Shown: in pieces, positions 27,311-36,855 of the stretch
Position numbering within the stretch: the stretch's first letter is position 1
Layout: every line of letters begins with the position of its first letter
Assembly: GCA_022510955.1 (NCBI GenBank)
Contig: JAFLSM010000005.1
Span: forward strand, 1 to 62,675
Length of the DNA stretch: 62,675 bases
Origin: Ruminococcus sp.
Lineage (GTDB): Bacteria > Bacillota > Clostridia > Oscillospirales > Acutalibacteraceae
Direction: 5' to 3'
Position numbers and translations under genes: made by a program
Notes under the pieces: generated by a model
Told to the model about the DNA's origin: nothing
Databases searched by the model: none
What the model saw: the letters and a program-made list of their open reading frames with translations, nothing else

Positions 27311-28476
27311 TGAAAGTGGTATATGTTTCTGATTATCTTACTATCCATTTGAAAAGTCTGGCGGAAGAATTATATAAAATACTCGGAGATGATTTTTCTT
27401 TTATAGAAACTGTTGAGCCTCACTCTGAAAGCAAAGAAAAGACCTTTAACCGTGGATTTGCATACTTTCAGGCATCAGAGTTGACTGATGAGTCTATTCC
27501 CTGGAGATACAGAGCATACGGCGGTCAAGCTGAATTAGAGAAATGTCTAAAACTGATTGATAACAGTGATGCAGTTATTATAGGAAATGCAAATGATATA
27601 TGGATTAAATCACGATTAAGGAAAAATAAATTGACTTTCAGAGCGCACGAACGATGGTATAGAAAAGAGTTGCCGTGGTATCGTATTCCTAAAGCGCTTA
27701 TCGGGGGATGGTTACATCACGGCAGATTTCGTAATCTTTATATGCTTTGTGCAAGTGCCTATACTGCCGTTGACGTAAGAAAGGTGAAATGTTTTAAAAA
27801 TAAGATTTATAGATGGGGATATTTTCCTGAGAAAAAAAGCTATTATGACATTGATCCTTTGTTTTCTAAAAAGGTCACAACCTCTATTTTGTGGGTCGGA
27901 AGAGAAATTTGGTGGAAACATCCTGAATATGCAATTATAATTGCCGAAAAACTAAAAGCTTCAGGATATTCTTTTGAAATTAACTTGCTTGGCATCGATG
28001 AAAATTCACAAAAGTTAAGTAAAATGATTGTGGACAAGAAGGTTACAGATTGTGTTCATCTTCTTGGCTCAAAGAATACACAGCAGGTCCGTGAGTATAT
28101 GGAGAAAGCCGGTATCTACTTATTTACAAGTGACCGCAATGAAGGTTGGGGAGTTGTTTTGAATGAGGCAATGAACAGCGGATGTGCGGTGGTCGCAGGT
28201 AATGAAATCGGAGCAGTACCATTTTTGATTGAAAATGAAAAAAACGGACTGATATTTGAATCTGACAATTTAGATATGCTTTATGAAAAAGTAAAATATC
28301 TGTTAGACAATGCCGATAAACAGAGAAAAATAGGAGAAAGGGCATATCGTACAATTGAAGAGTTATGGAATGCTGAAATTGCTGCAAAACGGTTTATATG
28401 TCTTGCCGAAAAGATTATTTCAGGAGATAAGTATCCAGATTTATATGAAACAGGACCTTGCAGCATAGCAAAATGA
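27310..28476 (+). CDS. GT4 family glycosyltransferase
   Basis: A 388-aa GT-B protein. The C-terminal half carries SILWVGREIWWKHPEYAI, VHLLGSKNTQQVREYM, and TSDRNEGWGVVLNEAMNSGC with AVVAGNEIG, a typical donor site with EX7E spacing. The N-terminal half is less usual (RAHERWYRKELPWYRIPKAL) and likely sets the acceptor. It starts on the licD stop codon, so it is coupled to licD. It is the last transferase before the secreted glycosidase gene. Confidence 0.82.
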   Translation: MKVVYVSDYLTIHLKSLAEELYKILGDDFSFIETVEPHSESKEKTFNRGFAYFQASELTDESIPWRYRAYGGQAELEKCLKLIDNSDAVIIGNANDIWIKSRLRKNKLTFRAHERWYRKELPWYRIPKALIGGWLHHGRFRNLYMLCASAYTAVDVRKVKCFKNKIYRWGYFPEKKSYYDIDPLFSKKVTTSILWVGREIWWKHPEYAIIIAEKLKASGYSFEINLLGIDENSQKLSKMIVDKKVTDCVHLLGSKNTQQVREYMEKAGIYLFTSDRNEGWGVVLNEAMNSGCAVVAGNEIGAVPFLIENEKNGLIFESDNLDMLYEKVKYLLDNADKQRKIGERAYRTIEELWNAEIAAKRFICLAEKIISGDKYPDLYETGPCSIAK

Positions 28477-28549
28477 TATAGCTTTTATTTAGAAATTAGT
28501 AATTATATCTGCAAAAAGCAGATAAAAATATAAAAAAGGAGAGACAAAA

Positions 28550-31500
28550 ATGAAGAAATCAAAAGTTTTTTCAAGAACAGTGTGTGTTTTACTTGTTGTT
28601 ATGATGGCTTTTTCTGCATTGCCTTTTGCTGCATCAGCCTATAACAAAGATTTTGTATCATCCACTCATGATACATTTTCACGCAAAACATCCACTATTG
28701 CGCCGGGCGTAACACAGGATATTTGTTATGCCTACAACAAAGAAGGCAAGCAAATTGTTTACTATGTGGCAACGGCTGATATTAACGATGATACCGTTAA
28801 TGTTTATGCCAACTACAAGGACAACCAGTGTGAGTCATTCGGTATGTCAAAGCTTACAGAGCAGATGGCTTCTGCTCAGGCAAAGCATTCAAATCCGGAT
28901 GATGCTGACAACTATATTGAATATTACAATGTTGTTGCCGGCGTAAACGCAGACTTCTATAATATGACCACAGGCCAGCCAAGTGGTGCATTTGTTATGG
29001 AGGGTAAGATTGTTAATAATGCAAACAACCGTCCGTTCTTTGCTATCCTTGATGATGGCACTGCTGTAATCGGTGCTAATAACACTGATTGGAATAAGTA
29101 TAAGGAACATGTTACTGAGGCTGTTGGCGGAAGTTTGGTCTTGGTAAAGGACGGTGCAGATGTAACAGCATCTGCAAGCGGTGATTATAACACAGACCGT
29201 CACTCAAGAACCTGTGTCGGCATTACGGCAGAGGGTGAAGTAGTAATGATGGTTCTTGACGGTCGCCAGGAACCATTCTCAGCAGGCGGCTCAATGCACG
29301 AGCTTGCTCAGATTATGCTTGAGGCAGGCTGTGTATCGGCTATCAACCTTGACGGCGGCGGTTCTACAACATTTGCAGCAAAACAGGAAGGCGAAAACAG
29401 CGTAACAATAGTAAACCGTCCTTCAGACGGTTCTGAGCGTTCTATCAGCTCATCACTTATGATTGTTTCAACTGCTGTTCCTTCTAACACATTTGATCAT
29501 GCAACTCTTACAGCATCTGATGAATATGTAACTCCAAATTCTACTGTTAAGATTTCAGCTAAGGGAGTAAGCCCCGCAGGCACTGCTGCCGATGTTCCTG
29601 AGGATATAAGCTGGCAGCTTGCCGACAGCAGCTTTGGTACTGTTGATAACGGAGTATTTACCTCAACAGGCAAAACAGGCGACGCTGTTGTTCAAATGGT
29701 TTATAATGGCAATGTTGTCGGTGAAGTAACAATTCATGTTGTTATTCCGACAGGACTTAGCTTTAACAGTGAAGTTATTACTGTTCCTTATGGCAAGACG
29801 ACAGAGCTAAAGCTTACAGCTATTTGCAATAACGGACTTAATACTGTTACAACAAAGGCCGAGGACTTTAAGCTTACTCTTTCTGATGAAAAGCTCGGTA
29901 CAATTGACGGACTCAGCTTTAAAGCAACTGATGACGAAGATATTACAGAGGGTACAATTACTGCAACTATCGTTGGTACTGAAATTTCTGCTAAGGCTAC
30001 AATCAATATTGGTAAAGGTTCTGAGACTGTATTCAACTTTGAAGACGGAACAGAAAACGGTTTCGGTCTTAAATACAGCAACTATAACTATTATTTGCCA
30101 AACAGTAATGTATATGTAGCAGATGCTGAAAACGGTCAGGTGCATAGCGGTGATTACTCACTTGCACTTAATATTGACTATTCAAACTCATTAGAGTCAG
30201 GTTACCAGATGATTTCACTGTATCAAAAAGGAACAGACGCATATTTTGAAAATGCAAAGACTCTTGGTATGTGGATGTACATTCCTGATGAGTGCGTTAG
30301 CCTTTGGGCAAGATGGATGGTTACTCCGATTGCATCAGTTAACGAGGATGGTACTTACACATTAGGAACCAGCTCTATTACCGGTCAGACTGTTGACGGT
30401 ACAATCAACGGACAGACAGGTTATGTGTATACCTTCCAGGAATCAGGCTGGCACTATATTTCTATTGACCTGAGTGCATACAAGGGCGTAGCTATCCGTG
30501 ACGGATATTATATGTTCCAGTTCTATATTTCCGACCGTGACGGTGCAAGTTTTGACTATTACTTTAAGAATCAGCACAATGTAAACGGTAATTACACTTT
30601 CTATATTGACGATATTACAATTGACTATTCTTCAGTAGTAGATGATCGTGAGGCCCCTGTTTTCTCAAGCGTACTTTATGCAGATGAAATAATGAGCGAC
30701 GCAGTAGAACTGAAGGGTCAGACTACTAACTATAATACATTATCATTCAGTGCTAAATTTGATGATAATAAAACGAAGACTAATTATTCAGGTATTGATT
30801 ATTCAACAGCAAAGGCATATATCGACGGTGTTGATTTTACTGATAAAGCAAAGGTTTCAACTAACGGAACAATAGCTCTCGAGGACATTACTCTTGCAGA
30901 CGGTGAGCATACTGTTAAGTTCTCTGTATGTGATAATGTGGGTAACTATGGCAGTGCAATTCGCAAGATTAATGTTCAGTCAAATTCTAATATGCCTACA
31001 ATTAAGTTAGCTGCACATGACAGTTCACTTAAAAGAATCCCTCTTGGTTCAATTTACTATGTTGATATAGTAGCAACTGATATTGAAAAGGTTAAGGAAG
31101 TTTCTACTACACTTGACCTTGATAATATGAGCAAGTGGGAGCTTGACCATATGGAGGTTGCTAAAGGATTTGAGGCAACATATAAAATTGCCAAAGATGA
31201 TAATATTGCAACTATTACAATTAAAAGAACAGGCAATAGCAGTGTAACAGGAGAGGCTGCATTAGTTTCTATGCCAATCAGAGCTTGGGAGCTTTCAAAT
31301 CCTGTAACAACAGCAGCAGGCAAAACATGGGATTATGCCGCTTTCAAGGCAAGCAAAGAATGTTGGCCGATTTTCATTGATGTTCAGGTTGACCGTGGTC
31401 TTGTAACATTTACTGATGATACAACATCAACCTTCACAGGTGATTCAGTTGTTGTTGACACAGAAATGTGGGCAAACTATTCCAATATGACATCTACTGA

Positions 31501-33367
31501 AGAAGGAAAGGCTTATTGGAATTCATGGAACGGCGGTCATACACATACAGCAAAAGCTGTTGATGATAAGGCGCCTACATGTACAAGTGACGGTTATACA
31601 GGTCGTACATTCTGTGATAATTGTAATTCTGTTATAGAGTGGGGTACAGCTGTTCCTGCAACAGGCCATACCTATGAGTTTATAGACGATGTTCTTAAAT
31701 GTAAGGACTGCGGTGAGCTGTTTAACGGCACATATACAGACGGCAAAGAATATCAGGACGGTGTTATTGTTTCTGATGGCTGGCACGGTAATTATTACTA
31801 TGTCAACGGTGAAAAGCTTACAGGCATTCAGCTTGTTGACGAAGATTATTACGACTTCGGCGAAGACGGTGTTAGTCAGGGTAAGTATACAGGCTTCTAT
31901 GAGCAGAGTGATGGTTGGTATTATATAACTGCCGGTAAAATTGCAAAGGGTTGGCAGTACATTGATGATAATTACTATTATTTCGATCCTGATACCGGAT
32001 TGTCATATTATGGAAAGAAATATTATATTTACAGTCAGTCCTATTCATTTAATGAAAAGGGTATGCTTGAATCCGGTCTTTGGGTAAAAAATCCAAACGG
32101 CGAAGGAACAATGTATTACTACGGTCCATCCCGTTATCAGAGAACATGGGCTGAGATTGACGGAAATACATATTATTTTGATATTAACGGTATCCGTAAG
32201 GAAGGTATCTGTTGCTTTGTAGCAGGTATTAATGGTGATTCTCGTTGGTATGAGTTTACTGATGAAGGTGCTTTAGTAAGAATCTTTGATGAAACAGGTA
32301 TTTATGAGAATAACGGCAACTTGTATTACCTAATCAATGGTGTAAACCAGCACGGTCTGTTTAAAGTAGATAAATATTATTACTACTTTAACAGCAGTAC
32401 ATACACAGCTGTTAAGGGTCGTTATTGGGTAGAAAAAACAAACGGTCTTCTGGAAAAAGGCTATTATGAATTTGCTGAAGACGGAAAGATGATCCGTGAT
32501 GAGGACAAGAACGGTTTGTATGTTGAGGCTGACGGAACATATTATTATGTTGACGGACAAAAGACATATGCAGGTCTTGTATTAGTAGATGGTTCATACT
32601 ACTACTTTAATAGTGGTCTTAAGGCTGTAACAGGCAGATACTGGGTTGAAAAGACAAACGGTCTTATGGACAAGGGCTATTATGAGTTTGACGAAAACGG
32701 CAAAATGATTCGTGATGAAGACAAGAACGGTTTGTATGTTGAAGAGGACGGAACATATTATTATGTTAACGGTAAAAAGACATATGCAGGTCTTGTTTTA
32801 GTAGACGGTTCATATTACTACTTTAACAGCACACTCAAGGCAGTAACAGGTCGTTATTGGGTTGAAAAAACAAATGGTCTTATGGACAAGGGCTATTATG
32901 TATTTGCTGAAGACGGCAAGATGATTCGTGACGATGACAAGAACGGTTTATATGTTGAAGAGGACGGAACATATTATTATGTTGATGGTCAAAAGACATA
33001 TGCAGGTCTTGTTTATGTAGACGGTTCATATTACTACATTAACAGCACACTCAAGGCAGTAACAGGCCGTTATTGGGTTGAAAAGACAAACGGTCTTATG
33101 GAAAAAGGCTTTTATGAATTTGCTGAAGATGGTAAGATGATTCGTGAGGAAGACAAGAACGGTTTATATGTTGAAGAGGACGGAACATATTATTATGTTG
33201 ACGGACAGAAGATATATGCAGGTCTTGTTTATGTAGACGGTTCATATTACTACATCAACAGCACACTCAAGGCAGTAACAGGTCGTTATTGGGTTGAAAA
33301 GACAAATGATTTAATGCCTAAAGGATTCTATAACTTTGATCAGGACGGAAAAATGATTGTTTCATAA
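28550..33367 (+). CDS. Secreted phosphodiester glycosidase (NAGPA family) with wall-binding repeats
   Basis: A 1605-aa secreted protein. A signal peptide (about 1-30, ending FAASA) leads to a phosphodiester glycosidase domain (about 55-306) with VNADFYN, PSGAFVMEGK, VMMVLDGRQ and the hallmark INLDGGGST. Ig-like segments, a jelly-roll/CBM-like region (about 495-690), a cohesin-like segment (about 815-915) and a Cys-containing CTSDGYTGRTFCDNC module follow. The last 540 residues are Tyr-rich binding repeats, including four near-identical 72-aa units. There is no LPXTG signal, so attachment is probably through the repeats. The family cleaves sugar-phosphodiester links. The gene lies in the polysaccharide locus beside licD. 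The domain calls are firm at both ends and weaker in the middle. Confidence 0.85.
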   Translation: MKKSKVFSRTVCVLLVVMMAFSALPFAASAYNKDFVSSTHDTFSRKTSTIAPGVTQDICYAYNKEGKQIVYYVATADINDDTVNVYANYKDNQCESFGMSKLTEQMASAQAKHSNPDDADNYIEYYNVVAGVNADFYNMTTGQPSGAFVMEGKIVNNANNRPFFAILDDGTAVIGANNTDWNKYKEHVTEAVGGSLVLVKDGADVTASASGDYNTDRHSRTCVGITAEGEVVMMVLDGRQEPFSAGGSMHELAQIMLEAGCVSAINLDGGGSTTFAAKQEGENSVTIVNRPSDGSERSISSSLMIVSTAVPSNTFDHATLTASDEYVTPNSTVKISAKGVSPAGTAADVPEDISWQLADSSFGTVDNGVFTSTGKTGDAVVQMVYNGNVVGEVTIHVVIPTGLSFNSEVITVPYGKTTELKLTAICNNGLNTVTTKAEDFKLTLSDEKLGTIDGLSFKATDDEDITEGTITATIVGTEISAKATINIGKGSETVFNFEDGTENGFGLKYSNYNYYLPNSNVYVADAENGQVHSGDYSLALNIDYSNSLESGYQMISLYQKGTDAYFENAKTLGMWMYIPDECVSLWARWMVTPIASVNEDGTYTLGTSSITGQTVDGTINGQTGYVYTFQESGWHYISIDLSAYKGVAIRDGYYMFQFYISDRDGASFDYYFKNQHNVNGNYTFYIDDITIDYSSVVDDREAPVFSSVLYADEIMSDAVELKGQTTNYNTLSFSAKFDDNKTKTNYSGIDYSTAKAYIDGVDFTDKAKVSTNGTIALEDITLADGEHTVKFSVCDNVGNYGSAIRKINVQSNSNMPTIKLAAHDSSLKRIPLGSIYYVDIVATDIEKVKEVSTTLDLDNMSKWELDHMEVAKGFEATYKIAKDDNIATITIKRTGNSSVTGEAALVSMPIRAWELSNPVTTAAGKTWDYAAFKASKECWPIFIDVQVDRGLVTFTDDTTSTFTGDSVVVDTEMWANYSNMTSTEEGKAYWNSWNGGHTHTAKAVDDKAPTCTSDGYTGRTFCDNCNSVIEWGTAVPATGHTYEFIDDVLKCKDCGELFNGTYTDGKEYQDGVIVSDGWHGNYYYVNGEKLTGIQLVDEDYYDFGEDGVSQGKYTGFYEQSDGWYYITAGKIAKGWQYIDDNYYYFDPDTGLSYYGKKYYIYSQSYSFNEKGMLESGLWVKNPNGEGTMYYYGPSRYQRTWAEIDGNTYYFDINGIRKEGICCFVAGINGDSRWYEFTDEGALVRIFDETGIYENNGNLYYLINGVNQHGLFKVDKYYYYFNSSTYTAVKGRYWVEKTNGLLEKGYYEFAEDGKMIRDEDKNGLYVEADGTYYYVDGQKTYAGLVLVDGSYYYFNSGLKAVTGRYWVEKTNGLMDKGYYEFDENGKMIRDEDKNGLYVEEDGTYYYVNGKKTYAGLVLVDGSYYYFNSTLKAVTGRYWVEKTNGLMDKGYYVFAEDGKMIRDDDKNGLYVEEDGTYYYVDGQKTYAGLVYVDGSYYYINSTLKAVTGRYWVEKTNGLMEKGFYEFAEDGKMIREEDKNGLYVEEDGTYYYVDGQKIYAGLVYVDGSYYYINSTLKAVTGRYWVEKTNDLMPKGFYNFDQDGKMIVS
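32504..33367 (+). repeat. Four tandem 216-bp repeats in the glycosidase gene
   Basis: Units begin at 32504, 32720, 32936 and 33152, each opening with gacaagaacggtt. They encode 72-aa wall-binding units (DKNGLYVE ... YYYVDGQKTYAGLV ... GRYWVEKTNGLM). Spacing is exactly 216 bp and the DNA is nearly identical in many stretches, so copy number can probably change by recombination. A more diverged unit lies before them. Confidence 0.9.
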
Positions 33368-33400
33368 AGTAATCATTTTGTAATCAAATAATTAACAGAA

Positions 33401-33431
33401 CATTGCCCCTCGAAGTTTTCGGGGGGCAATG
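33401..33431 (+). terminator. Hairpin between the glycosidase and flippase genes
   Basis: The arms cattgcccctcgaa and ttcggggggcaatg pair almost completely around a short loop. There is no T-tract after it, so it may be a processing or attenuating hairpin rather than a full terminator. Confidence 0.5.
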
Positions 33432-33449
33432 CAAATAAAGGGTGCAGAT

Positions 33450-34751
33450 ATGAAAATGTTATTACATTTATTTAAGTCAAAATTTGGACACAATGTATCA
33501 TGGATAGTGATTGGACGAGTATATCAGATGGTTGTAAACTTGGTAATATCTATGATTACTGCAAGATATCTCGGCCCTTCAAATTATGGTCTGATAAATT
33601 ATGTTGCATCGTTTACTGCTCTGATGACAGCTTTTTGTACCTTGGGTACAAATGATACCATTGTAAACGAGTTTATATCTGACAAGAAAAATCAAGGCAA
33701 AATTCTGGGCTCAACAATTTTTTTCAGAGTGTGTTCCGGAATATTGTCTGTAATTACAATTGTTTTAGTAGTATTATTACTTAACCCGAATGACTCTCTG
33801 ACTGTATGGGTAGCATTTGTATACAGCACAACCTTAATTTTTCAGAGCTTTGAGTCTATCAATTATTGGTATCAATTTAATCTCAGATCAAAGGTTACTA
33901 CAAAAGTTTATATGGTGGGTTATACTGTAGTTGCAATCTATAAAGTATTGCTGCTTGTTTTTCAAAAAAGTGTGGTTTGGTTTGCTGCATCAAATGCCAT
34001 TGACTATATAGTGGTTGCAATTCTGCTGTGTATAGCTTATCATAATCATAATGGCAGTTTATATCCCATGGCTGTGAGCAAAAAAATTGGTTTTGATATA
34101 ATAAAGAGAAGTCATCATTATATAATATCAGGTACGATGGTTGCACTTTACGGTCAGATGGACAGAATTATGATTGCCGGTTTTATGTCGGAAAAAGAGG
34201 TTGGATATTATACCGCATCAATTAATACCTGCACTATTTGGGCATTTGTTTTAAATGCAGTTATTGATTCTGCAAGATCGGTTATAATGCCGCTTTATGA
34301 GACGGATAAAAAATTATATGAAAAAAGATTAACGCAACTATATTCAGCAATTATTTATTTGTCATTTTTTGTGGCAATTTTAATGACTGTTTTTGCAGAA
34401 TTAATAATACAAATTTTGTATGGCAATGAATATTTACCTGCCTCGGGGTCACTTAGAATAGCTACATGGTCTACAGCATTTTCATATCTGGGCGTTGCAA
34501 GAAGTATATGGCTTGTTCAACATAATCAGCAGAAATATGAAAAGTATATTGCAATTATCGGTGCGTGCAGTAACCTTTGTTTGAATTGTGTTATGATTCC
34601 CGTATGGGGAATTTTAGGTGCGGCTATTGCTACTTTAGTAACACAGATTATTACTAATCTGGTATCCGGATTGTTTTTTAAAGAAATCAGAAGAAACAAT
34701 ATTCTTATTCTGAAAGCATTTAATATTTTCAAATCGATAAAAGATTTTTAG
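33450..34751 (+). CDS. Wzx-type oligosaccharide flippase
   Basis: The flippase moves the lipid-linked repeat unit across the membrane for the polymerase. The protein has 433 aa from the ATG at 33450, with about 12-14 membrane helices. The N-terminal ARYLGPSNYGLINYVASFTA is typical of the PST/Wzx branch of the MOP family, as is QMDRIMIAGFMSEKEVGYYT. The longer frame from 33429 would start inside the hairpin stem, whereas AAAGGG precedes 33450. It is the last gene of the polysaccharide locus and is followed by a terminator. Confidence 0.88.
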   Translation: MKMLLHLFKSKFGHNVSWIVIGRVYQMVVNLVISMITARYLGPSNYGLINYVASFTALMTAFCTLGTNDTIVNEFISDKKNQGKILGSTIFFRVCSGILSVITIVLVVLLLNPNDSLTVWVAFVYSTTLIFQSFESINYWYQFNLRSKVTTKVYMVGYTVVAIYKVLLLVFQKSVVWFAASNAIDYIVVAILLCIAYHNHNGSLYPMAVSKKIGFDIIKRSHHYIISGTMVALYGQMDRIMIAGFMSEKEVGYYTASINTCTIWAFVLNAVIDSARSVIMPLYETDKKLYEKRLTQLYSAIIYLSFFVAILMTVFAELIIQILYGNEYLPASGSLRIATWSTAFSYLGVARSIWLVQHNQQKYEKYIAIIGACSNLCLNCVMIPVWGILGAAIATLVTQIITNLVSGLFFKEIRRNNILILKAFNIFKSIKDF

Positions 34752-34776
34752 TGTGCTAAACCAAATGAATAAAGCA

Positions 34777-34816
34777 ACACCCTCTGAACCGCAGTGATTC
34801 AGAGGGTGTATTTTTG
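34777..34816 (+). terminator. Terminator of the polysaccharide operon
   Basis: The stem ACACCCTCTGAA/TTCAGAGGGTGT has a nine-base loop and is followed by ATTTTT. Confidence 0.88.
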
Positions 34817-34858
34817 TGTACCTTATAATTATGCAAAAACTGCGCTATTAAACTCCCA

Positions 34859-35779
34859 TTATGGCAACGGATGACCTGCGGAAAGATACAACCTGTACCA
34901 CTCCTGACGGGTCAGCTGGATATCTGTTGCACGGATAATTTCTGTTAAACGGGATTCATTCGCCGTTCCTGTAATTAGTTGCATGTTCGCCGGATGGCGC
35001 AATATCCACGCCGCGGCGATAGTGGTTGTGCTGACGCCGTATTTCTCTGCCAGAGCATTTAATTCCCGATTCAGCTCGTGATAGCGATCATCTCCAAGGA
35101 AGCAACCGCTCCAATTCGGAGCTTGGAATGGCGACCACGCTTGTATTGTCATATCATTCAGTCGTGAATAATCCAATACACTTCCGTCACGGTCGATAGC
35201 ACCTGTCGTATCCATATTGACCTCCATACCGTTTGCCACCATATTGGAGACAGGGAGGCTGAATTGAAGTTGATTCACGAGCAATGGCTGACGAACATAT
35301 CGTTTGAGCAGTTCAATCTGCATGGGTTTATGATTGGAAACGCCGAACTGCCGTACTTTTCCGCTATGGTATAGTTCATCAAAGGCGGCGGCTACTTCTT
35401 CAGGTTCTGTCAATGCATCTGGACGGTGGATTAGCAGAACATCCAAATAATCGGTTTGCAAGCGTTTTAGGATACCCTCTACAGATCGCAATAGATATTC
35501 CTTTGAGCTGTCATAATAGCCCTGCCGAATACCACACTTAGATTGTAGAATCAGATCTTCACGGCAGATTGAGGTATCTCCCCGAAGTGCCGTTCCAAAA
35601 TGCTCCTCGCATATTCCGTTGCCGTAAATGTCGGCATGGTCGAAATAATTCGCACCGTGTTCCAACGCAGTATGAATAAAGCGGTTGAGTCCCTGAGGGT
35701 CCATATCTCCCAAACGCATACATCCCACCACGATGGAAGGAACCATCTGTCCGCTGTTGCCCAGTGTTATTCGCTTCAC
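34859..35779 (-). CDS. Aldo/keto reductase (YdhF-like)
   Basis: A NADPH-dependent TIM-barrel oxidoreductase of 306 aa. The catalytic tyrosine and aspartate lie in YFDHADIYGNG; the lysine is in LILQSKCGIRQG and the histidine in DVLLIHRPDAL. The NADP-binding end has LITGTANESRL. The GTG at 35779 is preferred because AAGGAG lies eight bases upstream; a GTG three codons earlier overlaps that site. By eye its base composition is clearly richer in G+C than its neighbours, which suggests recent transfer. It stands alone with its own promoter. The substrate is unknown. Confidence 0.88.
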   Translation of the reverse strand: MKRITLGNSGQMVPSIVVGCMRLGDMDPQGLNRFIHTALEHGANYFDHADIYGNGICEEHFGTALRGDTSICREDLILQSKCGIRQGYYDSSKEYLLRSVEGILKRLQTDYLDVLLIHRPDALTEPEEVAAAFDELYHSGKVRQFGVSNHKPMQIELLKRYVRQPLLVNQLQFSLPVSNMVANGMEVNMDTTGAIDRDGSVLDYSRLNDMTIQAWSPFQAPNWSGCFLGDDRYHELNRELNALAEKYGVSTTTIAAAWILRHPANMQLITGTANESRLTEIIRATDIQLTRQEWYRLYLSAGHPLP

Positions 35780-35816
35780 AAACCTCACTCCTTTATTTTG
35801 TCTGGAATTTTCTTTT

Positions 35817-35845
35817 AGTTTAACACATTTTTCTGCTTTTGTCGA
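35817..35845 (-). promoter_or_regulatory. Promoter of the aldo/keto reductase
   Basis: On the minus strand, TCGACA and TAAACT are 17 bases apart, about 40 bases before the start codon. Confidence 0.45.
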
Positions 35846-35947
35846 GGCGAATATTTACAGGCAATCGGCATATGACCGTGTTACACACGGATAGAGTTTT
35901 ATTTGAACTTTCCAACATATACCGTCCGAATTGGGGATTATACTTTA

Positions 35948-36853
35948 TTATTTTTTCAGATTTTTATCAATAAATTCAGTGTACGGTTTGCGGTAGTAAA
36001 TGCTTTCGAGATTATTTTTGTACCATTCAAACTCCTCTTTTAAACCCTGCTCAAGAGGTATTGTATCGGGCATAAGCTCGGTTTGTTTTGAAACATCGAG
36101 TAAATACTCGTAATCGTAAAAACAAAAGTAATCTCTCTGAGGAACGGTTTTATCAATGCTAATAAACTCTGCCTTCTTGCCGACAGTATTATAACACATC
36201 TCGACCCATTCTTTTACAGTGATAATATCCTTATTCCCGACATTGAAAATGCGGTTTTCGGGGTGCTTATCAAGCAGGATTTCTATAAATCTACACAAAT
36301 CGGCAACATTAAAAAATTGCAACTTCATCTCTCCGTTTTGGGGGAGATAAAATGTTCTGTTTTTCATTGCACAGTCAAACACAAACGCTTCACGGTATAG
36401 ATTTTCATACATACCGTAAAAATACGGAGGACGGAGAATATATGCTGAGGGATATTCCTTTTGTAAATATTGCTCTGCTCTGAGCTTGTTTATTCCGTAA
36501 TCTCCCCAGATTGAGTTTTTACCGCAAGGCTGTTCTTCGGTAAACGGCTGAGTATTTGTTTCGGGATACACCGCACTGGAGCTGATGAAGATGTAATTGT
36601 CAAACTCCACTCCTGAATCAAAAAGCGACTTTACATGCTCCTCAGTGTAGGCAGTGATGTCAAGCACTACATCAAAGTGTTCTCCCTTTAATATGTCACC
36701 GAGCTGAGTTCGGTCGCAGTTAATCAGCCGTACGCCCTCAATCTGCTTTCTGCTGTTGCGGTTGAGCACATAGACCTCGTTACCTTTTTTTACAAAGTAT
36801 TCTGCGGTAAATTTGCTGACAAAAGTCGTGCCACCTGTGATTAAAATTTGCAT
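35948..36853 (-). CDS. NAD-dependent epimerase/dehydratase (extended/atypical SDR)
   Basis: A 301-aa sugar-nucleotide type SDR. The cofactor loop is ILITGGTTFVSKFTAEYF; the last glycine of the usual GGXGXXG is replaced, as in several atypical SDRs. DVVLDITAYTEEHV, FISSSAVYPE and WGDYGINKLRAE contain the Ser-Tyr-Lys elements. FNVGNKDIITVKEWVEM is typical for the C-terminal side. AAAGGAAT precedes the ATG. It follows a GNAT gene by two bases. The substrate is unknown, and it is not part of the plus-strand polysaccharide operon. Confidence 0.8.
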   Translation of the reverse strand: MQILITGGTTFVSKFTAEYFVKKGNEVYVLNRNSRKQIEGVRLINCDRTQLGDILKGEHFDVVLDITAYTEEHVKSLFDSGVEFDNYIFISSSAVYPETNTQPFTEEQPCGKNSIWGDYGINKLRAEQYLQKEYPSAYILRPPYFYGMYENLYREAFVFDCAMKNRTFYLPQNGEMKLQFFNVADLCRFIEILLDKHPENRIFNVGNKDIITVKEWVEMCYNTVGKKAEFISIDKTVPQRDYFCFYDYEYLLDVSKQTELMPDTIPLEQGLKEEFEWYKNNLESIYYRKPYTEFIDKNLKK

Positions 36854-36855
36854 AT

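Noticed and set aside
32504-33367. Regular repeats that could be taken for a CRISPR array
   Set aside because: The units are 216 bp, continuous, in frame and encode protein repeats. There are no spacers and no cas genes.
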